Source: Rotaria sp. Silwood1 (lineage: Eukaryota > Rotifera > Eurotatoria > Philodinida > Philodinidae). From it: DNA of 64,000 bases. Where the stretch lies: assembly GCA_905250075.1 (NCBI GenBank), contig CAJNOP010000297.1:14991-78990 (forward strand), read 5' to 3'. Made by a program: the position numbers and the translations under genes. Below the pieces are notes generated by a model. The model was not told the DNA's origin. It made no database searches and saw only the letters and a list, made by a program, of their open reading frames with translations. Below are positions 12,345 through 23,329 of this stretch, one piece after another; the first letter of the stretch is position 1; each line of letters begins with the position of its first letter.

Positions 12345-13140
12345 ATATTATAGAAAGTGATCATTAGTTATTGCCTTTTTTTCTCTCTAATAAAGAATTT
12401 AAGAAACTTTTAGTTTCACGTACATAGCCAAACTTTCAGTAAATAGTTTCTTGCAAGAAGAAACAAAAAGTCATTTTTCAAGATTGCTTTATGACATTGT
12501 TTTGAAACTTAATATAAAAAGTTTTTCGATTCAAAAATTTATCACTGAAATGAAACATATAATTATCGAATACAATTATTCTTAAATGGACAAACAGAAA
12601 GCATAACAATTGCAATCAGTATAGGTATCAGTGGTAATAATTCTATTTTGTTACATATGCCATTTTTGGTAGAATTTAATAGTCAACTGAATTTATATGT
12701 CATAGATTCAAATAATTATAGATTACAAAAGTTTTTACAGGGTGTGGGTGTGGATAGCCATGTGTAAATTCTTAACTCACTTTCGAGTTTCGATAGAAGC
12801 TTCACAAGATTGAGCTCAATCGAAACCGTGTTTTGAAGCTTGAATTTGATCGGGTTCGAGTTTAGTTTTGATCTATTTTTGAATTCGAACTCAATCTGAT
12901 CAAACTCAAATGATTTGGATTTGGTTCACGTGTAAATAGTATTAATGTCTTTGTTCATTCTTTTTTGCAATCAATGATTTCTTTAAAAGTGTGAGTGTGG
13001 ATGTAGGTGTGAGTTTTAGCCTTCTCGCCAGCCACATCCACGTCAATGATCGTTACATGAAAAGAAGAACACAGAGAAGTTCAAGTTTGAATTAAGCATT
13101 GTTTGAGATCGATAAAGTGCCTTAAAAATGAAAAAAAGAA
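12345..13140. other. Intergenic with short telomere-like tracts
   Basis: No gene was supported. Short TGTGGG-like tracts occur at 12740-12757 and 12991-13012. A degenerate TCGAGTTCGA/CTCGAA-rich stretch lies at 12780-12920. Confidence 0.5.
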
Positions 13141-13141
13141 A

Positions 13142-13142
<1 letters not shown>

Positions 13143-13188
<46 letters not shown>
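13143..13188. repeat. GA microsatellite
   Basis: An uninterrupted (GA)n tract of about 42 bases, ending just beyond the chitinase stop codon. Confidence 0.95.
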
Positions 13189-13189
<1 letters not shown>

Positions 13190-13190
<1 letters not shown>

Positions 13191-14529
13191 TAGCAGACAG
13201 GATTCATGGAAGGCTCCCCAAGCTGGAAACATTGGCGAACACGTTTGTACGTTGCTACCCGAGTCAATTGACTACTGTAACCTGATCCATGGTTGCACTC
13301 GAGTTGACCATTGATGATACGTGTCGTAGCAGCGAAATCACCTCTTTGAGCAGGTCCAGCCATATTGTTAGCATTATAGAACCAAACAGCTGTTTGCACC
13401 GCTAGCTTACGGTCATTTTCAACTTTATCTGGATCATTAAGAAGATCGACACCAAGAGCTTGACCTGCTCGATAATAATTGCATGGCCATGAGAGTTGAA
13501 ACCAACCGCGACCATAGTACAGCTTTGATGGATTCCCCTGGATCTCACACCAAGAGCTAGCATAGTGGCTGCCACAACCTAGCATTTAATAAAAAAGCAG
13601 CAAATTATCAATTTCAATTATACAATTATGATCCGTTTTCCTTCTTTCGACACTGTGGGATTAAAGATATTCCGTACATTTCTTTCGGAAGACAAGTTGA
13701 ATTTTGTGTACTCTTATTAAACTAGATGCAATAGATAAGAATCGTAACTTCATCAGTTACAAGTAGGAGTGTTGAAATTTTGGAAAAATCGTTAATTTGA
13801 TTTCATTTCACTTATTCATTTTCCTTAATAGAAATCAAGGGAGAACCAGCAGAGACTTTAGCCGTGAAGTCTCACGAAATCCTATGAAGTCTTTTGATGT
13901 CTTGAAGTATGCTGTTTCCTTCTTGATAGAAATATGCACTAGTGAATCAGATTTTCTATTCACAGAAAAACTGGTGTCATAATAATATGCTCTAAAGTAT
14001 TATGTTGTTCAATATTCACAAAAGCCTCCATCATACGGCATACTTTAGATGTCTTTATGCATTCAACAGTTTAGAAAAGTATACCCGGAGCACAGTATTC
14101 TCGCATTGTCTTGAGTCCATCTGTTTCATGAAATACATGTGCAAGAAAGACAGCAGCTTCTTCTTTGTTTTGAGGCTTCCAGCCCGATGCCTTCAATCCA
14201 TTGAATCGATCAGTACGCGTTGTAGAATCGATTGTGTTAAATACACAGGCAAATGTATTACTATCAATATCACCAACAGAACCACTTCCACCATTACCAC
14301 CACCATTTCCAGTGCATGGACCAGCTTGACAGCCATCATCACAATAAGCAGATCCTGTTCCACAATAGCCCCATTTGGACAGACACAAGCTCGGATCTTG
14401 GCAACTGGCACGAGAAAAGAATTGGCGAATCAAATTCCTCAACTGAAACTTTTTGTCATAACTGTAGCTTCGAGCATTAACGAATACGCTAAAAAACAGG
14501 AGATAATAGATGAGTTTCGCGTAAAACAT
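13190..14529 (-). CDS. GH19 chitinase with N-terminal chitin-binding domain
   Basis: A secreted enzyme predicted to cleave beta-1,4-linked N-acetylglucosamine polymers. Exon 1 is 14529-14085 and exon 2 13578-13190; the 506-base intron (GTATAC...CTAG, phase 1) joins EYCAPG to CGSHYASSW, giving 277 residues. A signal peptide (1-18) is followed by a hevein-like chitin-binding domain (about 43-72, SKWGYCGTGSAYC), a Gly/Ser linker (74-85) and a GH19 domain. HET at 134-136 supplies the first catalytic Glu135. Glu144, nine residues on, matches the spacing in bacterial ChiC-type enzymes. YYGRGWFQLSW is the family signature. The start at 14529 was chosen because it opens the signal peptide; ATGs at 14535 and 14553 lengthen it slightly. 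GH19 is patchy in animals and common in plants and bacteria, so horizontal acquisition is plausible but unproven. Confidence 0.88.
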
Positions 14530-14554
14530 ATCCATATCTTCTTTCTTTGACAAA

Positions 14555-15230
14555 GATGGTTTCTTTGTTATCTAAAACAATCGCAAGTGAATGAAGATAA
14601 CTACCTTTGACAGTTGTTACATAGATAGAGAATATTGAAGTAATGAATCGGTAAGAAGAGCTTATGTAGAATAAGATTCGATCCATATTGGTACCCAACG
14701 CACATCAATGAAATCGAAAAAAGAAGTAATGACAGGCAGATATGAACTGAAATTATAGTGCATAAATAGCTATTGCTGGTCTTTGATGTTTTTTCAAACG
14801 AAACATACTACGTACTATTATTTTTTACGCATTTTTATTAGTCACGAAACCGACGGAGAAACACATAATCAAGTGAAAGCAAACACAGAAGCAAATGAGA
14901 AAGTGATGCTGAATTACTCTGACATATGAATACATGTCAATAGAAGTAATTATAGATATTAATACTCTTTTCAATCGTACTTCTATGAATCGCTTATTCA
15001 TTCATTCGTCACGACTTTTTATTAATAAAAAAAATCATTAAAATCTATTCGATCTATAATGGATTCTTTAGGTTTTCTGAAATAGTATCGATTTTAATCG
15101 ATTTATATAAAAAAAAAAGTACTAAAATAAATTATTTTATTCAATTCAATCAAAAAATGTCGTGTTTAATCGATTTTTTTGTGATTATCAAATTTAATCC
15201 GAAATTTTACGATTTTTTCAAATGGATATA
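14555..15230. other. Intergenic, no supported gene
   Basis: AT-rich upstream region of the chitinase. Recurrent AATCGATTTT motifs occur at 15085-15200. No gene was recognised. Confidence 0.45.
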
Positions 15231-15233
15231 CTA

Positions 15234-15790
15234 ATCAATTGAGAATCACTTTAAAAGGATGTAATCGATTATGCTAAATATTGTAACAATATTGGTTTTT
15301 CTCGATTACTATTCTTGAGTTTGTAAGACTTGTTTATGAAAACAATCGATTTCAGTAATGTAACAACAATAGAATGAAACGTTTATAGAAGATTCATTTC
15401 TATACTGTGGGATTTCAAATATTTAGCATACACTCAAAACGCTATGCCAAATCCGATTCATAAATGAAGCAAACACTTATAATCGAAAGAACCATCGTAT
15501 GGTTTCCAGAAGCCCATGATATATTCAGTCGATTGGAAGAATGCCGGTAGATTTTTTTACATCTTTCTGATTTTGATAATATTATTTTGAGAATAATCTG
15601 ATTGTTTGAACTTCAACAGTATAGAAATGATCTTCCATAAACGTTTCATTCTATTGTTGTTACATTACTGAAATCGATTGTTTTCATAAACAAGTCTTAC
15701 AAACTCAAGAATAACAATCGAGGAAAACAAATATTGTTACAATATTTAGCATGCTCGATTACATACTTTTTGAAGTGATTCTAAGTCGAT
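15234..15790. mobile_element. Foldback inverted-repeat element
   Basis: Arms of about 175 bases (15234-15410 and 15617-15790) are reverse complements. They share GAAAACAATCGATTTCAGTA, AATAGAATGAAACGTTTAT and TTGAGTTTGTAAGACTTG. No coding capacity and no clear target duplication were seen. Confidence 0.75.
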
Positions 15791-15974
15791 CAGTAGTCAT
15801 TTAGGTTGTATGAGTGGGTGCGTGGATTTTAATCCAGTATCCCGTCAGTAAGGAAGAAAATTTTGAAAGGTGCTCTGAATCAAAAAGAAATGGTTAATGT
15901 GTGATCTCGATGAATTAGGAATGAAAATGAAGTAGAGATTTGTGATATGCCATTGTTCGAAAAAACTATTAACC

Positions 15975-16092
15975 ACTTAGTGTGGGTGGGTGTGGACGTG
16001 AGTATTAGCGTAGGTATTGATACGAATCCTCGGATAATCCATACTCTCAAGATAGGTTGTTGATTTGAATTAAGAGCTTCCCACACCCACAA
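15975..16092. repeat. Telomere-type tracts bracketing a short segment
   Basis: A G-rich tract (GTGTGGGTGGGTGTGGACGTG, about 15979-15999) and a C-rich tract (CCCACACCCAC, 16080-16090) face each other across 80 bases, a second small head-to-head arrangement. Confidence 0.5.
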
Positions 16093-16532
16093 CGACACCG
16101 CTTACTTGTTTAATAGTGCTGAAAAGCAAATATACGTATTTGCTAAGTGATACTTGTGTATACGAATGTTGTTTTATGTGCTCGCAATCGTCTTTACTCT
16201 ATATTTATAGTTGAAAAAATTACTTAGTTTTTCGCACTTAAGCTTATTTACTTGAATCAATAGAACATACAATCTTCATCGACTAAAGATTCTTTTTCGT
16301 GATACCTTGGCTTTGGTGTAAGTTTCTTTCTCATTATTTTTTCTCTCTTTTTACCTTCCTTTCTGTTTTACGTTCTTATAATGAGAAAAAATATGCATTG
16401 ATATTTGTCAACACGAGTGATTTACAGTTGGGCTTGAAAGCTTTTTTCTGGGAGACAATCTCTGAAAAATATAGCAGGAGAATCAACACATTGCTAATGT
16501 ATTTATTTCGTGTGGGTGTTCTTAGAGTCTAC

Positions 16533-16575
16533 TCACACCCACCCACATCCATCCACACCCACACTCACACCTACT
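16533..16575. repeat. Telomere-type CCCACA tract
   Basis: CACACCCACCCACATCCATCCACACCCACACTCACACC-type text, C-rich on the plus strand. It lies left of the repeat and truncated ADP-ribosyltransferase at 16578-17214, the orientation of a left telomere capping that segment. Confidence 0.75.
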
Positions 16576-16577
16576 CC

Positions 16578-16709
16578 CTTAAACGTCATGATATCGGGCT
16601 GAAAATTGTACCATAGCTTCTCGACTATAGCCCCAACATGTCCTGAAAATTTCATGCAATTTGAACGTTCCTGGGCTGAGATCGATTTTTGGGGGGGGGG
16701 GGGGGGAGG
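16578..16709. repeat. Telomere-associated repeat, short diverged copy with G16
   Basis: It contains GGGCTGAAAATT, CCTGAAAATTTCA and CCTGGGCTGAG, all related to landmarks of copies A and B, and ends in a run of 16 G at 16691-16706. The broken ADP-ribosyltransferase begins immediately beyond. Homology to copy A is motif-level only. Confidence 0.5.
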
Positions 16710-17214
16710 CCTGAACTAAAACCCCACCAAACTAATTTATCATCAACTTTATAATCATTTGACAAATCACCATTTATACCACGAAATACTAATCCATTAG
16801 ATGGTTCTAATTTCCATAGACCCGTAAGAATTAATTTTAAATAAACAAAAAAAAGGACGAAGTTTTCGACGATTAGCTGTTCGTAATATTTGATTTATTA
16901 CAAAATAAAGACTTTCTTCGGATTGTGTAGCTTCCATTGTATATAATTGAATTGCTGCACTTTCATCGGGTGTTAATTTATCTTTTGGATTATGACAGGT
17001 TTTTTTTGCAATATAAAGTTTTGTTTGAATGTTTGAATCAAATAGATCTTCAATTGGCTTAATAGTCTTCTGCAGTGACAACAATGGACTATCTTGATAA
17101 CCATCAATCAGCAACAAAAGTTTTCTTGATTCATTTATCAAATCACTAAAATGTTGATGTGGTATTAGCGGATCACTATCGATATTTGCTTGCTTTTTTG
17201 CCAGGTTGTTTTGT
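16710..17214 (-). pseudogene. Mono-ADP-ribosyltransferase (ART) fragment, truncated and frameshifted
   Basis: The minus strand encodes the N-terminal and central part of an ARTC-like arginine ADP-ribosyltransferase of the kind amplified in bdelloids: KLLLLIDGYQDSPLLSL, KLTPDESAAIQLYTMEA, SLYFVINQILRTANRRKLRP. An acceptor TTTATAG marks the exon start at 17214; upstream exons were not found. At 16852-16859 a T8 homopolymer (minus strand) shifts the frame; with one T fewer, the family's YLKLILTGLWKLEPSNGLVF, its RGING and a WWGF stretch would follow. That includes the FRG arginine expected in the NAD site. The gene then stops dead at about 16710 against a G16 tract, so the catalytic Glu region is missing. 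The frameshift could be a sequencing error; the truncation is not easily explained that way. Confidence 0.75.
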
Positions 17215-17219
17215 CTATA

Positions 17220-18010
17220 AATGCAACAAAAAATTGCTTTTCTTTTCTTTTACAACAGTAACAGCCACACTTTACGACCAAAAAAATGTTAGTCTACTAA
17301 TAAGAATTTATTAGTTTATTATATATGTATTCTCTTCCTTGCTTTAAGAACGTGCAATGTATTCCTTTTTTGCTTGAAAAGCTCAGTAATTATTGATGTT
17401 TTCAAAATTGTTGTCTTTTTTTAAAAGTTCATGCAATCAAATAAATACAAAAGTATCATTACTATTCGTTTTCTTTTATTTAACATCAAATTAGGCAAGA
17501 ATATAGGATCAGGTTATGTATGTTGTTATCAATGCATTTGAATAGAGATGTTTTGCTTATAGTGCTCATTCATTGAATGAATATCTATTCCATAGAGAGT
17601 GCAACTTTATGCAACAAAGAAAGAAATGAGTGATCTACCATCGAAGCTATGAAATGATTGGACAACGCAAAGTTGACTTGTTCTAACAATCAATATGTCA
17701 TGCAATTCAAGAATTTGATCGCCAAATTTCAAAGCAAAAGAGAATATAGGTTTGGGTGTAAGTGTGAACGTGTGGAATTTATTTTTCTTTAATCACTCGT
17801 ACCCGATACAACCTAGACACATCCGCTCATACCCTTATTGATAAACAAGAGAAAGAAGAAGTAATCAAAATTAAAGAAATAAATAATCAGATTGAAAAGC
17901 ACAAAATAATAATAAAAGAGTGACATTGAAAAACAAAACCATTTAGACGATAAAAACGCGAGAATAGATAAAAAAAAACAAACTCGATAGATAGTTCATA
18001 TAAATATAGA
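17220..18010. other. Intergenic, no supported gene
   Basis: AT-rich. Possible upstream exons of the ADP-ribosyltransferase were sought and not found. Confidence 0.4.
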
Positions 18011-18011
18011 T

Positions 18012-20454
18012 TTATTCAGAAAGACAAAATTTTTTTTTCTTATTTTTTATAACTGCTTTTCTTAATTTTCGTCGAATTTTATCCGATAAACTACAATGTT
18101 GTAAAGAAAGTAATTTCAATGTTTGATTTTGTTCAATTATTTGAATAAGAGCTTCGAATGATTGATCAGTTATTGATTTATTGAATGATATATGAAGCTT
18201 TTCCAAAGGTGGACATGTTGAATCAGTATTAACACCACAAAGTACATCGGCTAATAATCGAACACCATGATCTGTTATATTCGTATTTGGTAAAGCAAGA
18301 AAAGTAACTGATCGATTTTTTTGTAATAAATTAATTAAATGTTCGATTCCTTTATCTCCTATATTTGGATTATTCGAAAGACTGAGATATTTTAATTTAG
18401 TTCGTGATGAAATTAATGTATCAACGAGCATTTTAACACCAGTCGATGTTAAAGCATTATCACGTAAGATAAGACCAATACATTTTGATTTATTATCATA
18501 AAAAACTCGTTGTATGATTAATATCATATCATCATCAGTTATATTCATTGAAGATAGATTCATTATACCAAGAATATCCATTTCGTGATTGTCTGAAAGC
18601 TTCTCTTCCAAAGACATATCTTTTGGATTTGTATCTTCTGATAAATAAAATTCTTCTTCACCTGTTAGATTGATATCTTCTTCTATATGTTCATTTTTTC
18701 GACTATTGACACTGGTTTTGTATTCTTGTAAACTTTCATTACTGTCACTTTTGTCAATCTAAGACAATAGTCAAGTCTACTTGATAAATTACTTAAAACT
18801 TCTAAAACTAACGTTAGCCGATTTTCGAATTTTCAAAAAAAAAAACAAAATAAGTTACCGTGAAATTTCCTTATGTATTATTCCATAAAAGAATTCTCTA
18901 CTAATTCATAAAAGAAGAAAAAATTAATTGATATTACCTGTAATTTTGAAAGAGACTGTTCGACTTGATGATCATTATTTTCGTCTTCAGTTTGAGATTC
19001 TTCAAATGCTGATAGATGATCATTATTATTCGATTTTAAATTGTACTGTTTTGAAAATTTTACAATTTCAGATTTTTCTTCACTGGTTGGAGCGAGTGAC
19101 CATCGACATTTACTTGTTCTAATCAAACAATTTTAACAGATAAATTATCTCATAAATTATTCAATATATACGAAGTGATGTGTTTATATTGAAACGAATT
19201 ATATAGACTGTTTTCTCGTCGGTGACTTATTCAGATTTCATAGTTTTTATATAAACCTATCTTACTTCGTTTGTGGATGTTGTGAGAAAAATCAATTTGA
19301 GATAAACAAATGTTTTGTAATAGAGTAGCTGATAACATCACAATGGTCACTGAAACACTATTTTTTTTACAAAAGGTAGACATTCATCAAAGTATTGTAG
19401 TTTGGTTCCAAATTAATAGTACGAATACATTAGCTGTTAGTCTATCAATTTTGAAAGTTTCGACTATAAGAAGTGAGAATTTCTTGAGAAATCGTCCAGT
19501 ATCATCTTGCTAAGACTCAAATAGACCGTTGTTGTAATGCTTGTTTCGCTATCATTTCCAGCTCGATTCAAATTTTTCGATGATAATTATAGATGCTTGA
19601 GATATTTTCACATGTAGATAATTCTACAAGACAGCTGTAATTACTATTTAAGAATAGAATCAGCATTACAATAAGCATCGTTTTAGTCTCAATAAGATAA
19701 TACTTGACGATTTTTTAAAAAATTCTCAATCCTTATAATTGTAACTTTCAAAATCGATAGACTAACAACCGATGTATCCGTAGTATTAATTTGGAGTCAA
19801 AAGGCAACAGTATGACGAATAAATTTGAAAAAATACATTTGTATATCTTTTCTCAACAAGTGTTTTAACAACCCTTTCCATGTCATTAGTTATTATATTC
19901 AAAAATCACTCAGTTATCTCAAATTGATTATTTTAGCAACATTTACAGACGAAATCACATGAATTTATATGAAAATCATGCAATCTGAATAAGTCATCGA
20001 TGAAAAAACAATCTATGTAAATTGTTTCAAAATAACTTCATCACTCTGTAAGTCTAGTCGAATATTAGAAATATCTTATTTTTATTAATTCTCTTTCGAT
20101 TTCAAATACCAAACACTATTTTCTTTATCAGACATTCATATTTGATTTTGTTTCTAATAAATATTTTAAAATCAACTATTGAGAATTAAAGAGAAAAAGT
20201 TTTCATTATATTGACCTTTGAAAAAACTTCTGGATATTATTTTTAATGTATCATCATACAAATTCTTTATTTGTCAAATATTGAATCATAGATTACCTGT
20301 TTTTTATCTTTGAATTATCTATCAAAGGCACAATTGATGTGCTTCTTGTTTTTTTAACTTCAAAATGCTGCTTGGTATCTGGATCATCTTTATGAAAATT
20401 GATTTTTTCACAAACAAGATTGTTAAATGAAGAAGGACCAGTACGAGATTCCAT
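18012..20454 (-). CDS. Leucine-rich-repeat protein (RNase-inhibitor-like LRRs)
   Basis: A three-exon gene of 361 residues: exon 1 20454-20297, exon 2 19118-18938, exon 3 18758-18012. All junctions have GT/AG ends and the phases agree (phase 2, then phase 0), restoring KIKNRTSKCRW and LSKLQIDKSD. Residues 1-160 are hydrophilic and acidic, probably disordered. About 178-345 hold LRRs of the ribonuclease-inhibitor type: LILRDNALTSTGVKMLVDTL, LSLSNNPNIGDKGIEHLINL, LALPNTNITDHGVRLLADVL and LHISFNKSITDQSFEALIQI. The C-terminus is lysine-rich. There is no signal peptide or membrane segment; LRRs of this kind usually bind other proteins. The ATG at 20454 is the first in frame, but an earlier exon cannot be excluded. 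Intron 1 (1,178 bases) carries a foldback element. Confidence 0.82.
19173..20046. mobile_element. Large foldback element inside LRR gene intron 1
   Basis: Diverged inverted arms (about 19173-19545 and 19655-20046) flank a short centre. They share AAAATCAATTTGAGATAA-like, TCTATCAATTTTGAAAGTTT-like and GACTTATTCAGATT-like text in opposite orientation. It fills most of the intron and has no coding capacity. Arm divergence indicates age. Confidence 0.7.
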
Positions 20455-20459
20455 CTCTC

Positions 20460-21355
20460 CACTCTGTTACTGCTATTATTATTCAATGATTTTATGTTTA
20501 AATAATATTTTCATGCACTATCGTCACAAAAAAAGAACCAATTAAGGACTTTCTTCTCAATAGCGTGATTTCTAAATTTTTTTTTTTACCGTTCATAATT
20601 CAATCGTTTTCTCTGAATTATTATTGCGCATAAACTTTGACTATCAACATATAAATTATATTTAACTTATATTCATTTGAGAATAATTTATCTTAATAAA
20701 AATGTAGTCTATATCAATCGTTTTTTAATCAATTAAGGTTCAATAGAAAATGATTCATCTTATAACAACGACCTATTGAACCTTGGAAATAAAAACTACA
20801 TTGAACAAAGCATTAGTCTTATGTTAAATTTGGAAAAGTAATCACGCAAAAGATAAATCTAACACTATACTAATTCATAGTAAATGTAGGAAAATGTAAA
20901 ATAATAATGCTAAAGCTAATACGCATAATTTGCACATTTAATTATCGGTTAAAGGCAAAAAAAATAGGTCGGTATTACAAACTTTTCTGATTTATTTTTT
21001 GTGAGAATAATTATCTCGGACATGAAATAATAAGACGAGAAGCACAATTCAAGTAAAGAAATTAGTACTCAATCAATAATATTATAATTATCATCGAAGA
21101 ATGCTCAACACATCGATCATTGAATATATTCGATTTCAATGATATTTTCATATATGTTATTAAGATATCCCTATAATAGATAGATAAGTCTATTTAGATA
21201 TGAAAAGAAAACAATATAGAAGTTCATTTTAATGATGTTGACAGTATGCTTTAAAGTCTTATACGAAGAAAATTTGCTTTGACATTTCTTTATATTTTGA
21301 AATTTAACTTACTAGAATAAAACATTCGAAAAATATATTTCCAAATAACTATTGT
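20460..21355. other. Intergenic, no supported gene
   Basis: AT-rich region upstream of the LRR gene; nothing recognisable. Confidence 0.45.
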
Positions 21356-21364
21356 AGTTTAGTT

Positions 21365-21880
21365 GGGTCGCGTTCACTTGGCCGACAATCACTTGGCCGA
21401 CTCATCACTTAACCGACACCACTTCGCCGACAAATTGTTTGGCGGACATGTACACTTCGCCGACAACTCATTTGGCCGACAAATATTTGAGATCAAAAAA
21501 ATTGAAATTTCTTGAAAATATTGCGTGGATTTTTCCCACTCATTCACCTATAAATAGTGAACATTTTTCAAAATAAAATCAGACGACGATTTTTTATCAG
21601 TTAAAACAAGTCTCCCGCTAACAAACTGTTTCCCGTGAGATAAGTTCGATTTTCTTCGGGGCGTTGCCCATAATCTTTCATTGTAAATAAATGTGACTTT
21701 TGACAAAAAGATTTTCTGACGCAATATTTTCAAGAAATTTCATTTTATTTTACTTCAAATATTTGTCGGCCAAATGAGTTGTCGGTGAAGTGTACATGTC
21801 GGCCAAACAATTTGTCGGCGAAATGGTGTCGGTCAAGTGATGTGTCGGCCAAGTGATTGTCTGCCAAATGACACAGACCC
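21365..21880. mobile_element. Foldback element made of GGCCGAC motif arrays, 8-bp target duplication
   Basis: The termini read GGGTCGCGTTCACTTGG on the left and CCAAATGACACAGACCC on the right. GTTTAGTT flanks both sides exactly (21357-21364 and 21881-21888), an 8-bp target duplication. Each 165-base arm is an array of 15-18 base units built around TTGGCCGAC (variants TTCGCCGAC and TTAACCGAC) separated by CAATCAC/TCATCAC/ATGTACAC. The inner arms end with CTTGAAAATATTGCGT and its complement. It is non-coding; the arrays look like repeated transposase-binding sites. Confidence 0.88.
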
Positions 21881-21889
21881 GTTTAGTTT

Positions 21890-22461
21890 TATGTATTAAG
21901 CATATATTCACTATCAGCAAGATTAGTTAAATGATATAATCAACACAATCTATAAAACTTTTTTACTGTTTTTTGTTTTGATAGACAGCGTTTCTTCAAT
22001 TGAACCTGCGAAGATGAAATTTGTGTTAGCTATTGTTTTACAAAAATACATACGATCATCATTCATTATCTTATGAATTTGTTTTGCTTCTCATAGATAT
22101 ATCGAATTATTCATATTAAAATACGTTCGATAAGATAATATAGTCTTCCGATCATTTCTATAATTATTTCAATATTAAGATGAAATTCTTGATCGTATCA
22201 ATCATCAAGAATTGATAAGAATTTTCTATTTTCGTTTGTAATTACTTATGGTATATCAAAAATAGTGGCGCCATCGTTTTATATCTTTAAAAGAAAGCTT
22301 AAATAAATTTTTGTCTTTTATGTAGTGATAGAGAAAACGATACTCTGTTTTTCTCTGCCATTTGATCATTCTTCAACTAAAATCACAATGATAAAATTTC
22401 GATAAGAACTATTTTTGTGTACAATTTCACGAATACATAAGGCCAACTAAAACGGTCATGG
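21890..22461. other. Intergenic, no supported gene
   Basis: AT-rich; no gene or repeat recognised. Confidence 0.4.
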
Positions 22462-22561
22462 NNNNNNNNNNNNNNNNNNNNNNNNNNNNNNNNNNNNNNN
22501 NNNNNNNNNNNNNNNNNNNNNNNNNNNNNNNNNNNNNNNNNNNNNNNNNNNNNNNNNNNNN
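22462..22561. other. Assembly gap (100 N)
   Basis: Exactly 100 N, a placeholder gap. It abuts the outer end of the inverted repeat at 22562-23310, which may have broken the assembly. Confidence 0.99.
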
Positions 22562-23310
22562 CGGAATTTTGATAAATGTGGGGACTTTTAGAATAGGCTT
22601 TCTCCCAAGATGTGGATTGTCTGGGGCGTTGATTATTAGAACTTGAAAGTACTCTCTTTGGGCTACAATTCTCTAAAAAAATTAGCGTGGGATCTCCAAG
22701 AACGGCTCCAGGGCACTTAGTGCAAAATACGAAAAAATGAGCTTTTTTCTATGGGAAATCTACTCAAGCGCACTTCGAAATTCCTCCAAGGATTCTACTA
22801 TGTGACATAAATTTTATATGGTAAAAATCAGCGTCTAATTCTCTATTAGTCTGTATCGAAATATCCTTTGAAAATGAAAAAAAAGATTTTTACGAAAAAT
22901 CGTCCTAGGGGGGTACAGCGATTGTGAGAATAAAATGTTACAGAAAGAGGCCTGGAGGGGGGTAGGGGAATTTTTCGTTAAAATTTTCTTTCTCATTTTG
23001 AAAGGATATTTTGATACAGGACAATAGAAAATTTAATGCTGATTTTTACATAATAATATGTATATCACATACTCAATTCCTTGGAGGAATTTTGAATTGC
23101 ACTTGAGTAGATTTCCCATATAAAAAGGCTCATTTTTTCGTATTTTACAGTAAGTCCCCTGGGGCCGTTCTTGGAGATCTCACGCTAATTTTTTTAGAGA
23201 ATTGTAGCCCAAAGGGAGTACTTTCAAGTTCTAATAACCAACATCACAGACAATCCATATCTTGGGAGAAAGCCTATCCTGAAAGTCTCCACATTTATCA
23301 AAATTCCGTT
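22562..23310. repeat. Large inverted repeat next to the gap
   Basis: Arms 22562-22890 and 22970-23310 are reverse complements (CGGAATTTTGATAAATGTGG against CCACATTTATCAAAATTCCG at the ends), with GGGGGG-containing text in the loop (22910 and 22955-22970). AGCTGAAATTTTCAGAAGAG at 23350 recalls the telomere-associated repeat. No coding frame is seen. Confidence 0.75.
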
Positions 23311-23329
23311 TTTCACGGGGCTGCCGTGA

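Noticed and set aside
11633..12367. Several long open frames rich in Pro/His/Thr or Gly/Trp/Val
   Set aside because: They are six-frame translations of the TGTGGG/CCCACA repeat, open only because the repeat lacks stops.
14002..14550. 182-codon plus-strand frame
   Set aside because: Antisense shadow of chitinase exon 1; no motifs.
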